A stretch of DNA of 64,000 bases from the NCBI RefSeq assembly GCF_004801375.1, contig NZ_SSNZ01000001.1:248001-312000 (forward strand), in the 5' to 3' direction. Within the stretch, counting starts at the first letter, position 1. Each line of letters begins with the position of its first letter. The translations under genes were made by a program, and so were the position numbers. The stretch comes from Flavobacterium supellecticarium (GTDB taxonomy: Bacteria > Bacteroidota > Bacteroidia > Flavobacteriales > Flavobacteriaceae). The notes under the pieces were generated by a model, which made no database searches, had not been told where the DNA came from, and worked only from the letters and a program-made list of their open reading frames with translations. This document shows, piece after piece, positions 26,647 to 32,943 of this stretch.

Positions 26647-26803
26647 GGCGTATATATTTAGTAGGTTAATAATTACTGTAAAACGACAAGATAATCTCTA
26701 TAGCTGTTCGATACGGTTTGTGTCTCGTTTTTTACCCGGAAGGGGAGTAGATTATCTATTGGTCTTTTCGGTGCTTTGTAGTTCAATAGTAAATATAAAA
26801 GCC

Positions 26804-27028
26804 ATGAAAAAGATAACCAAGACAACCGAAAATCAAAATGCCCGTATTTTAAAAATTTATCCGCAATATTTCAAGCGTCGCTATCAGAAACATGTCAATT
26901 TACCACTTATCCGACTTTGTGGTCGCTGGGTGGAGCGAATTGGCTTTAAAATAGGAGGACATGTCCAGGTAGTGTACGAATCCGGACGGATAATTATAAC
27001 AAAAGTAAGGCCCGCTAGAAAAAAGTAA
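26804..27028 (+). CDS. SymE-family type I toxin
   Basis: The ATG at 26804 gives a 74-residue protein with the SymE AbrB-like fold pattern: IRLCGRWVERIGFKIGGHVQVV followed by ESGRIIITKV. SymE in E. coli is an SOS-induced toxin derived from an AbrB-type DNA-binding protein and is kept silent by an antisense RNA, SymR. The frame is open further upstream to 26636, but that part overlaps the XRE start region and has no family similarity. An antisense RNA over the 5' region would be expected on the minus strand; I could not identify its promoter. Confidence 0.8.
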   Translation: MKKITKTTENQNARILKIYPQYFKRRYQKHVNLPLIRLCGRWVERIGFKIGGHVQVVYESGRIIITKVRPARKK

Positions 27029-27127
27029 ACGATCACGGTTTTTATTTCTCTGTTTTGGGAAATAAAAATAATTACTTACCGATTTAATTCGGTAGTTTTA
27101 CGGTTTATAACCTGCTTGATCATAAGA

Positions 27128-27736
27128 ATGAAAAAATTAATAAAAATGGTACCGCTGGCATTTTTATTCCTGTTTACAGGATGTGCCAATTATTATTACT
27201 TAGATGGACAACAAAAAGTAGAAACCGACAAACCTTATCAATACAATAAGTTTGTATTGTCTTTTGATAAAGGCCGACAGCAACTTGATTTTTATACCTA
27301 TGCCGACTATGTTTTCAATAAGATTGAACCGGAATATATCTTTTTTAAAAATCCGGAAATGAAGCGACTGCTACGGTATAGGATGACGCAAAAGCCAACA
27401 GAGCAAATGCTGTTTATGTATACGTTTCAACCGACTTTTTCCAATATCCTGGGATTTTATTATAAAGGCTTGACTACGGCAGATATAAAAACGAAATATG
27501 GCAATAGCTTTTCAAAACAAGTTGATAATCAGTTATTATTTCAATATACGTTCGAAAAATTCAAGGTTTTCGATTTTTATAAAGATGTCGATGGTGGTGT
27601 GGTCCGTTTTATAGCCCTTAATAACGCGGAGTATTCTCAGGATCCGGAGTACAAATCATTTAACAGAGAAATCGATAAAATATTTTTTGAAGCCAATGTT
27701 TTTTTTAAAGAAGGCGCTATAGAACAGCTTTATTAA
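27128..27736 (+). CDS. Predicted lipoprotein, unknown family
   Basis: A 202-residue protein with a lipoprotein signal: MKKLIKMVPLAFLFLFTGC, lipobox LFTGC, mature Cys about residue 19. The ATG at 27128 is chosen over a TTG four codons upstream since it begins the signal peptide. The mature part is rich in Phe, Tyr and Lys (KFVLSFDKGRQQLDFYTY, FKVFDFYKDVDGGVVRFI) and unknown to me. It is likely exposed at the outer membrane or periplasm. The SymE gene 99 nt upstream is probably unrelated. Confidence 0.6.
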   Translation: MKKLIKMVPLAFLFLFTGCANYYYLDGQQKVETDKPYQYNKFVLSFDKGRQQLDFYTYADYVFNKIEPEYIFFKNPEMKRLLRYRMTQKPTEQMLFMYTFQPTFSNILGFYYKGLTTADIKTKYGNSFSKQVDNQLLFQYTFEKFKVFDFYKDVDGGVVRFIALNNAEYSQDPEYKSFNREIDKIFFEANVFFKEGAIEQLY

Positions 27737-27840
27737 TTTCGGATGTATTTTGTTTGTTGAATTTGTTTTTTCTTTAGGTATTTTTAATGTAATATATTTT
27801 GTTCAACCAACTATTATGATGAACAGTTGTTTAATGATTT

Positions 27841-27879
27841 ATCAAGAAAAAGCCATGTAACATGTAATTTTTTCTTGAT
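27841..27879. terminator. Convergent terminator hairpin
   Basis: Arms ATCAAGAAAAA (27841-27851) and TTTTTTCTTGAT (27868-27879) with an inner CATGT/ACATG stem. Lies between the lipoprotein gene and the end of the minus-strand interrupted gene at 27896. The rest of the 27737-27895 gap shows nothing else. Confidence 0.6.
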
Positions 27880-27895
27880 GATATTCGCTTAATGG

Positions 27896-28279
27896 TTATC
27901 CTCTGTTGATAATCGCTTGATTTAAAGCAGAAACGATTTTTTTGATATAATCTTCATCGCTCGAAATAATACTATCTGTTTCGCCGGAATTAGTACTGAT
28001 ACGAACAGTAAATGAAGCTCTAATATTGATATGCCATATAATTCCTATTGCAAGTAAAAGTCCGCCTATCATTATCTGAAAATCATTCGGTATAAAAAAA
28101 GCAATTACCCCCGTTATTATTACTACCCGAGCGTTAAAGCGGCTTTCTTTTATTTTGCTGATGGTTACAGAAGAAATGTTGTGTAACGCATAGGTTTTGT
28201 CACCAACAATATATCTTGACTATGTTAAGGATACAGTAAGATCCCGATAAAAAAAATGCTCTTTTGTTGTTACTTTCAT
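27896..28279 (-). pseudogene. DUF6232-like membrane protein gene with in-frame TAG
   Basis: The minus-strand frame from ATG at 28279 reads MKVTTKEHFFYRDLTVSLT, then TAG at 28220-28222, and then 107 further residues in the same frame (SRYIVGDKTYALHNISSV...) to TAA at 27896. The pattern VSLTxSRYIVGDKTYALHNI, followed by two adjacent hydrophobic helices (ARVVIITGVIAFFIP and QIMIGGLLLAIGIIW) and a C-terminal soluble tail, resembles the DUF6232 family of small bacterial membrane proteins. One nonsense change (for example AAG to TAG) inactivates it. Function of the family is not known to me. Confidence 0.65.
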
Positions 28280-28447
28280 AATGTTTTAGAGTTTATTATG
28301 GTAAAAGAAGAGAAATTTGTTTTAGTTTCATTATGGAAATTCATAAAACAGAATCTTTGTAAAACCGAATTGCTTATTTTTTCTTCATGTTGAGAAATAT
28401 TTAATAAAAGGCATTATTTTTGAAGGTCTCTTTTTAAATTTTTCAAA

Positions 28448-28750
28448 ATGAGAAACTACATTTTTATACTTTTACTACTGGTCAATCTGTCTTGTTCGAA
28501 AGTCAATCCGGAACTTATTTGGTACGATCCTATTGTAGTGTCGGATCTGGATAAAGATTCGGAGCAAGCCGATATCAGAGTGGCACTTGGCATTAGTGCG
28601 CAGGTTTTCTATTTGTCTGAAAAGGAGAAAAACTTTACGCAACTTTTGGACGGGCTTACCCGTAGTTACCGCGAACAAAAACCGGTAAAGATTGGTATCG
28701 AAAAAGGTACGAATCAGATCAAAATAGTAGCCCGAACGAATAAAAAATAA
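28448..28750 (+). CDS. Small predicted lipoprotein
   Basis: A 100-residue protein with signal MRNYIFILLLLVNLSC and mature Cys16 (lipobox VNLSC). The mature part is hydrophilic with LIWYDPIVVSDLDKDSEQ and ends in KIVARTNKK. No family recognised. It precedes another exported protein gene by 60 nt on the same strand, so they may be cotranscribed. The 168 nt upstream (28280-28447) hold nothing recognisable. Confidence 0.55.
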   Translation: MRNYIFILLLLVNLSCSKVNPELIWYDPIVVSDLDKDSEQADIRVALGISAQVFYLSEKEKNFTQLLDGLTRSYREQKPVKIGIEKGTNQIKIVARTNKK

Positions 28751-28810
28751 TTTCGTTTTTAATTTGATCAAATAATTTACCTGACTTTTACGAATAAGGC
28801 AGTAAACCAT

Positions 28811-29371
28811 ATGAAAAAAATAATAGCCGTCATTTTAATAGTCGTGTGTCATTCGTTTGTACACGCACAGGACAATATCAATAAAGAATTAAGCAAATTG
28901 TTTCTGGATTTGAAGTTAGAATTAGTACCCGATAAAATGATAGAAAGTTCCAACTTGAAGTTTGAAAAATTTGTAAGAGACATTCCTGATTTTCAGGATA
29001 AAGAAACAATATTTCTTACGGAATTTACGGAAAACAAAGCCGTAAAATCCAAAATCGTAGCTGGAGAAATTAAGATTATTCAAAGAGATGGTAAGATCAA
29101 ATATGGGATATATCAGGTTGTTCAAAATTTAAAATTTCAAACACTAGAGGATTTACAGTATGAATACAATAGACTTTCAAAGCAATATGAAGAATTGGCG
29201 CGTTATATTAAAACCGATACAAATGAAGATGGAAATGAATACTTTATAAATCATATTACTAAAACGATTACTATAAAAGATAAATTAAAAAGTATCAAAC
29301 TCGATTTCAGTTATTCAGTTCCCCGAAAAAAAGAAACGGGATACCATCTTTTTATAAGTTATAGTTTTTAA
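28811..29371 (+). CDS. Secreted hypothetical protein
   Basis: A 186-residue protein with a signal peptide (MKKIIAVILIVVCHSFVHAQ, cleavage likely after HA). The mature part has a helical N-terminal half and a predicted coiled stretch (LEDLQYEYNRLSKQYEELAR) before a beta-rich end (LKSIKLDFSYSVP). I do not recognise it. It may share an mRNA with the small lipoprotein upstream. A 33-bp palindrome follows the stop codon. Confidence 0.55.
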   Translation: MKKIIAVILIVVCHSFVHAQDNINKELSKLFLDLKLELVPDKMIESSNLKFEKFVRDIPDFQDKETIFLTEFTENKAVKSKIVAGEIKIIQRDGKIKYGIYQVVQNLKFQTLEDLQYEYNRLSKQYEELARYIKTDTNEDGNEYFINHITKTITIKDKLKSIKLDFSYSVPRKKETGYHLFISYSF

Positions 29372-29385
29372 AATTTTGAACTGCA

Positions 29386-29418
29386 ACACCTGACAGGTTT
29401 CTAAAACCTGTCAGGTGT
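29386..29418. repeat. 33-bp palindromic repeat, copy 5
   Basis: Arms ACACCTGACAGGTTT and AAACCTGTCAGGTGT with centre CTA. It lies 15 nt after a plus-strand gene and immediately left of the truncated riboswitch copy. Confidence 0.9.
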
Positions 29419-29429
29419 AAAATATTTAG

Positions 29430-29475
29430 ACTACATTTATCATGGCTTTAGGGGGTATTCTGAAAAGAATTGAGA
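29430..29475 (+). repeat. Truncated copy of the TPP riboswitch 5' half
   Basis: 46 bases nearly identical (two substitutions and one extra G) to 31853-31897, the 5' flank and first half of the intact TPP riboswitch, ending right after TGAGA. The thiamine pyrophosphate-binding second half is missing, and no thiamine gene follows. This and the intact copy form direct repeats around a 2.4-kb segment with the RiPP-like genes. Confidence 0.85.
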
Positions 29476-29500
29476 AAAATAAATGTATTATGATTTTTTG

Positions 29501-30700
29501 TCATTCGCTTGTTAATGGATTTAATTCTAAAAATTTTGAATACGTAAAATTGTAGGGTTGATTAGTCATATCAAAAGTTACTATTTTGCTATGCCACTTA
29601 TAAAAGATTTCTGACCATTTATTTTTGATTTCCTTGTAAATTTTCAAACCAATTTTGGTAAATATCAGATTCGATTTTATTTCGGAGCTAATGGGATTAT
29701 CAATCAACAGTAAATCGTTATAACATTTATTTAGATAAAAAGCGATTCTTCCGATCGCTTCATGTTGTTGTTTCTTTTCGAAAGCATTATTACTTATACA
29801 AGCATCAAGACATATAAAAGTGGTATAATAGGTGTATAGTGCATGAAAAACTATATGCACACTCCTTTTTTCAACAGGAATACCACTGGGTAAGTTTATG
29901 GTTTCAAGAATGGTAGTACTACTTATTTTTAAAAATTTAGTAATGTCATATGTTAAGGTATTAAAAATGACATGACCAGATTGATGTGCAATATCATCAA
30001 TAAAAAAGACTTCATTGTAGTCATCCTGATAGGCATTAAAAAAGCAAATACCGTTCGCTGCGAATGTTGCAAATGAATTTCTTTTATAAGAATCAATATT
30101 AAAAATGACACATTTTGGAGCATACTCTTCAATTAATTCAAATTGCGTCGGGACGTTTGTTTTAATCAGATTATATTCTTTTGTTATATTTTCAATGTGG
30201 CGTTTAGATATTTCATGGATTTCAACATCTAAAGGTATTCCTTCGGAATCACAGTAAAAAGGTTTTAGCGAAGCAAGATTATATTTCAATAACTCTATTT
30301 TAGTGTTTTCAATATGGTAAATCGGTTCGTGTTTAAAATGAATCAGGCGATCATTTTTTGATAGTTTTAGCTCTTTTCCATGTAATTTTAAACGAGTTTT
30401 CTTATAAGAAGTATGTAGCCAGCCAACATTTGGAATATAAATTCTACCAAATTCATCAGTAGTGATCTCAATTTCCATGTTATTTTTTGCATAGCCAATA
30501 ATGATATTCTCTAAAACTTGCTCCCTGTTTTTGACATACATAAATATAAAAGGATCGCAGTATATTGCTTCATCATTAAAATCGATCAAATCAAAAATGG
30601 ATTGATTTTCTTTAAAGAGCAATATTTTTACCGAATTGATGAGCTCATAGGAATTCTCAATTAATAATGGTTTGATTATTTTATAGATAGAATTGTTCAT
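29501..30700 (-). CDS. aKG-HExxH-like peptide-modifying enzyme (putative)
   Basis: A 399-residue protein. The motif HQSGH (239-243) in FFIDDIAHQSGHVIF has the spacing of an HExxH site with Glu replaced by Gln. About 40 residues later comes a second conserved-looking segment, PVEKRSVHIVFHALYTYYTT, resembling the region after HExxH in the family of aKG-HExxH-type peptide beta-hydroxylases, which modify ribosomally made peptides. I assign it on this pattern and on context: a double-glycine peptide gene and a CPBP protease gene lie upstream on the same strand. The iron-binding residues would be His239 and His243. Other functions are possible. Confidence 0.45.
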   Translation of the reverse strand: MNNSIYKIIKPLLIENSYELINSVKILLFKENQSIFDLIDFNDEAIYCDPFIFMYVKNREQVLENIIIGYAKNNMEIEITTDEFGRIYIPNVGWLHTSYKKTRLKLHGKELKLSKNDRLIHFKHEPIYHIENTKIELLKYNLASLKPFYCDSEGIPLDVEIHEISKRHIENITKEYNLIKTNVPTQFELIEEYAPKCVIFNIDSYKRNSFATFAANGICFFNAYQDDYNEVFFIDDIAHQSGHVIFNTLTYDITKFLKISSTTILETINLPSGIPVEKRSVHIVFHALYTYYTTFICLDACISNNAFEKKQQHEAIGRIAFYLNKCYNDLLLIDNPISSEIKSNLIFTKIGLKIYKEIKNKWSEIFYKWHSKIVTFDMTNQPYNFTYSKFLELNPLTSE

Positions 30701-30720
30701 GACTGCGTATGATTATTGCA

Positions 30721-31395
30721 TTATCGAAATAATAATAAGATTGAGGTTCCCAGCAAGTTCATTACTATATGTGCCATTACACTATAAATAAAACCGAAGT
30801 ATAACCGGATATAACTAAAAATAAAGCCGGCCATAAAATAAGGAAGCAATAATAACGGACTGAAAAAAAGAATTTCCCGGGTTATTTTAAAGTTTAGTAA
30901 GTGCAGATAACCAAAGGAGATCACACTGAAAATAACAAATAATCTCAAATGTCTTTTAAAAAAATAGTCAAAAAAAGGATCGTATTTTTTTAAGAATACA
31001 AAAGAGCAAATGAAAACCGTAACTCCTGATAAAATAGCCAACGTGTTTGGAATCCAATTATCGAATAAGATTTCAGATAAAATTAGTAGTATTAGAACGG
31101 ATGTTAGCATACCCAAAAAGAAGGATAAATTAATGCGACTATATTTTAACCAAAGCCGAAAGAGAATTTCTTCCCGTACTGGAGCAATAATTGCAGGAAA
31201 TAAAAAGAGCCATTTAAAACCATCTTCACATGTATAAGCCGAGTAAACATTTGGCAACAAGAATTCTATTAAGAGGGAACTAAATAGCAAAAAAACAAAG
31301 TTTAAAAGAAGTAAAATCAGTATGCCATTTATTTTATCTTTTATATCGTTTGAGACGTTAAATTCTTTTGAAGGAAATAAAACAAACCAAACCAA
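30721..31395 (-). CDS. CPBP-family intramembrane protease
   Basis: A membrane protein of about 224 residues with six or seven hydrophobic helices. All CPBP (Abi) motifs are present: EExxxR in APVREEILFR (Glu75, Glu76, Arg80), FxxxH in FGYLH, and HxxxN in AHIVMN. CPBP proteins act as CAAX-type proteases and often give self-immunity or leader processing in bacteriocin loci. The frame has no ATG start: it opens with TTG at 31395 inside a (GTTTG)3 tandem repeat. An ATG at 31418 leads into this frame only if one repeat unit is removed (product MITLKYFVWFVLF...), so the gene may be switched off or use TTG. Confidence 0.8.
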   Translation of the reverse strand: MVWFVLFPSKEFNVSNDIKDKINGILILLLLNFVFLLFSSLLIEFLLPNVYSAYTCEDGFKWLFLFPAIIAPVREEILFRLWLKYSRINLSFFLGMLTSVLILLILSEILFDNWIPNTLAILSGVTVFICSFVFLKKYDPFFDYFFKRHLRLFVIFSVISFGYLHLLNFKITREILFFSPLLLLPYFMAGFIFSYIRLYFGFIYSVMAHIVMNLLGTSILLLFR

Positions 31396-31397
31396 AC
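31383..31397 (-). repeat. Pentanucleotide tandem repeat (GTTTG)3
   Basis: Three perfect units at the 5' end of the CPBP gene, minus strand. Gain or loss of one unit shifts the reading frame between the ATG at 31418 and the CPBP frame. Confidence 0.7.
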
Positions 31398-31475
31398 AAA
31401 ATATTTTAATGTAATCATATTGTTTTAAGATTATAGAATGTATAAAGACATACTGTTTTAAACCTTGAATGGAGT

Positions 31476-31667
31476 TTACAACTTAGGATGTTTGTCTAAA
31501 AATTCGCCCCATTCCCGGGCAGTTTTTCCAACCTTTCCCCAAATACCATGGCAATCCCATAAATTTTCCAAACCGCCATTTATATGTTTTAAAACGACAT
31601 CGCTTTGTGTATTAAGAGCCATTTTTTTAAAAGTCTCTAAACTTGGATTTTGCTTGTGTTTACTCAT
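31476..31667 (-). CDS. Double-glycine leader peptide (putative RiPP or bacteriocin precursor)
   Basis: A 63-residue peptide starting at ATG 31667. Residues 1-32 look like a leader ending SDVVLKHINGG, the form recognised by C39-type peptidases or transporters. The remaining 31 residues (LENLWDCHGIWGKVGKTARE and GEFLDKHPKL) are a probable core, with one Cys (39), three Trp and GxxG/GxxxG-like spacing that would make an amphipathic helix. It is followed by the CPBP protease gene and the HExxH-like gene on the same strand. No ABC exporter lies nearby, so export would need another locus. I know no direct homologue. Confidence 0.55.
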   Translation of the reverse strand: MSKHKQNPSLETFKKMALNTQSDVVLKHINGGLENLWDCHGIWGKVGKTAREWGEFLDKHPKL

Positions 31668-31833
31668 TATTAGCTTATTTTAAAAGATTTCTATTGGTAT
31701 TTGGGGTAGGCTATACCTGCATTTTGAAATACAAGGTAAAAGTGAGGAAGTATATAGGGACATGACAGTTTCTTAAAATTAAAACATTTTTGTGGTAGTA
31801 AAAGACAGAAAAATGATTAATACTCATTTTGAG

Positions 31834-31841
31834 TATATTTG
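31834..31841 (+). promoter_or_regulatory. -7 promoter element (TATATTTG) of the TPP riboswitch
   Basis: TAnnTTTG match about 25 nt upstream of the aptamer; transcription would start near 31848. Confidence 0.6.
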
Positions 31842-31865
31842 CGTAGTTTTACACTACATTTACCA

Positions 31866-31945
31866 CGGCTTTAGGGGTATTCTGAAAAGAATTGAGAGAG
31901 TCCCTTTGAACCTGATCCGGTTAACACCGGCGTAGGGAAAAGTTT
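31866..31945 (+). promoter_or_regulatory. TPP (THI-box) riboswitch upstream of thiD
   Basis: Contains the conserved blocks of a thiamine pyrophosphate aptamer in the right order: GGGGTATTCTG, TTGAGAGAGTCCC, then TTTGAACCTGATCCGGTTAA and CACCGGCGTAGGGAAAAG. It precedes the thiD start by about 100 nt. Its 5' half is repeated at 29430. The spacer between aptamer and thiD shows no clear terminator, so control at translation is likely. Type RNA leader, plus strand. Confidence 0.93.
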
Positions 31946-32042
31946 AGCTTCTTTTTATTTGTCTTAATCGGGACAACTATTGCCGTTTTAGTATCCATTA
32001 AAACCGCCCGAACAATCGGAGTGGTACGCAATAGTAAATAGC

Positions 32043-32906
32043 ATGAAAAAAAAATATACCTATCCGGTAGTCTTAACCATAGCCGGATTCGATGGAAGCG
32101 GTGGTGCCGGAATACAAGGCGACACGAATACAATTAACGCTCTGGGATGTTATCCAACCTCTGTGTTAACAGCATTACCGGTACAAAATACAGGTGGTGT
32201 AAAAGCCATTCACAGTATTCCGCCTGAAATTGTAGCCTTACAATTGCAAACGATACTGGAAGACATTCGTCCGGATGCAATCAAAATTGGAATGGTGCAT
32301 ACACAGGAACTCGTAGCCGTTATTGCGGCTATACTTCAACAATATCCGGATATTCCGGTGGTTTTCGATCCGGTAATGGTCGCAACCAGTGGGCATCGCC
32401 TGATCGAACCTGCGACAATCGACAAAATTGTATCGGAGCTTTTTCCATTGGCAACATTGATCACGCCCAATCTGGATGAGGCGGCTGTTTTAACCGGAAA
32501 TGCAATTACTAATGTCGCGGAAATGTATCGGGCAGGAGCGATGATCATGCAGAAAGGTTGCCGGCATTTATTACTAAAAGGCGGGCATTTGCCTACCAAT
32601 GAGCTGACTTCCCTTTTATGGGATCGACAAGGTGTAATAGTCACCTATACTTCCGAAAAAATTATGACAAACAACATGCATGGTTCCGGTTGTACTTTGT
32701 CGGCTGCTATTGCGGGTTATCTGGCGCTAGGAGAAAATTTATCCGACGCCGTTAGTCTGGCGCAACAGTATGTACATCGGGCAATAGCAGAAGGTGCCGA
32801 TGTTGCGATAGGAAAGGGGAATGGTCCGTTAAATCATTTTTTTGAGCCGCAGCAAAGGGTTAAAAAAGAAAAACCTCGTTACAATAACGAGGCTTCTCCC
32901 AAATAA
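32043..32906 (+). CDS. thiD: Hydroxymethylpyrimidine / phosphomethylpyrimidine kinase
   Basis: Phosphorylates HMP and HMP-P for thiamine synthesis. A 287-residue ribokinase-fold protein with LTIAGFDGSGGAGIQGDTNT near the N-terminus, IRPDAIKIGMV, FDPVMVATSGHRL and the anion-hole/catalytic GSGCTLSAAIAGYLA near 220. It is regulated by the TPP riboswitch just upstream. Other thiamine genes are absent from the window. The last 15-20 residues are beyond the family core; their DNA also encodes the terminator hairpin of the opposite efflux operon. Confidence 0.93.
   Translation: MKKKYTYPVVLTIAGFDGSGGAGIQGDTNTINALGCYPTSVLTALPVQNTGGVKAIHSIPPEIVALQLQTILEDIRPDAIKIGMVHTQELVAVIAAILQQYPDIPVVFDPVMVATSGHRLIEPATIDKIVSELFPLATLITPNLDEAAVLTGNAITNVAEMYRAGAMIMQKGCRHLLLKGGHLPTNELTSLLWDRQGVIVTYTSEKIMTNNMHGSGCTLSAAIAGYLALGENLSDAVSLAQQYVHRAIAEGADVAIGKGNGPLNHFFEPQQRVKKEKPRYNNEASPK
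32860..32892 (-). terminator. Terminator of the metal efflux operon, inside thiD
   Basis: Stem CCTCGTTA (32874-32881) with TAACGAGG (32885-32892), loop CAA. On the minus strand a T-rich run (TTTTTCTTTTTT) follows. It sits in the last codons of the convergent thiD gene. Confidence 0.8.
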
Positions 32907-32943
32907 CCAAAATAACAAATAAAAAATAAAAAGCTATTTACAA

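Noticed and set aside
26636..26803. Longer SymE frame beginning at 26636
   Set aside because: The extra 56 residues have no similarity to SymE and overlap the divergent XRE gene start; the ATG at 26804 gives the family N-terminus.
9660..29418. 33-bp repeats as a CRISPR array
   Set aside because: The copies are kilobases apart, palindromic over their full length and not separated by unique spacers of fixed size; no cas genes.
29430..29475. Working second TPP riboswitch
   Set aside because: It ends after TGAGA and has none of the pyrophosphate-binding half (no CCTGATCC or GTAGGGAA block).
31921..32133. Minus-strand frame over the TPP riboswitch and thiD start
   Set aside because: Low-quality composition (many Arg, Leu, Phe), overlaps a clear RNA element and gene start on the other strand.
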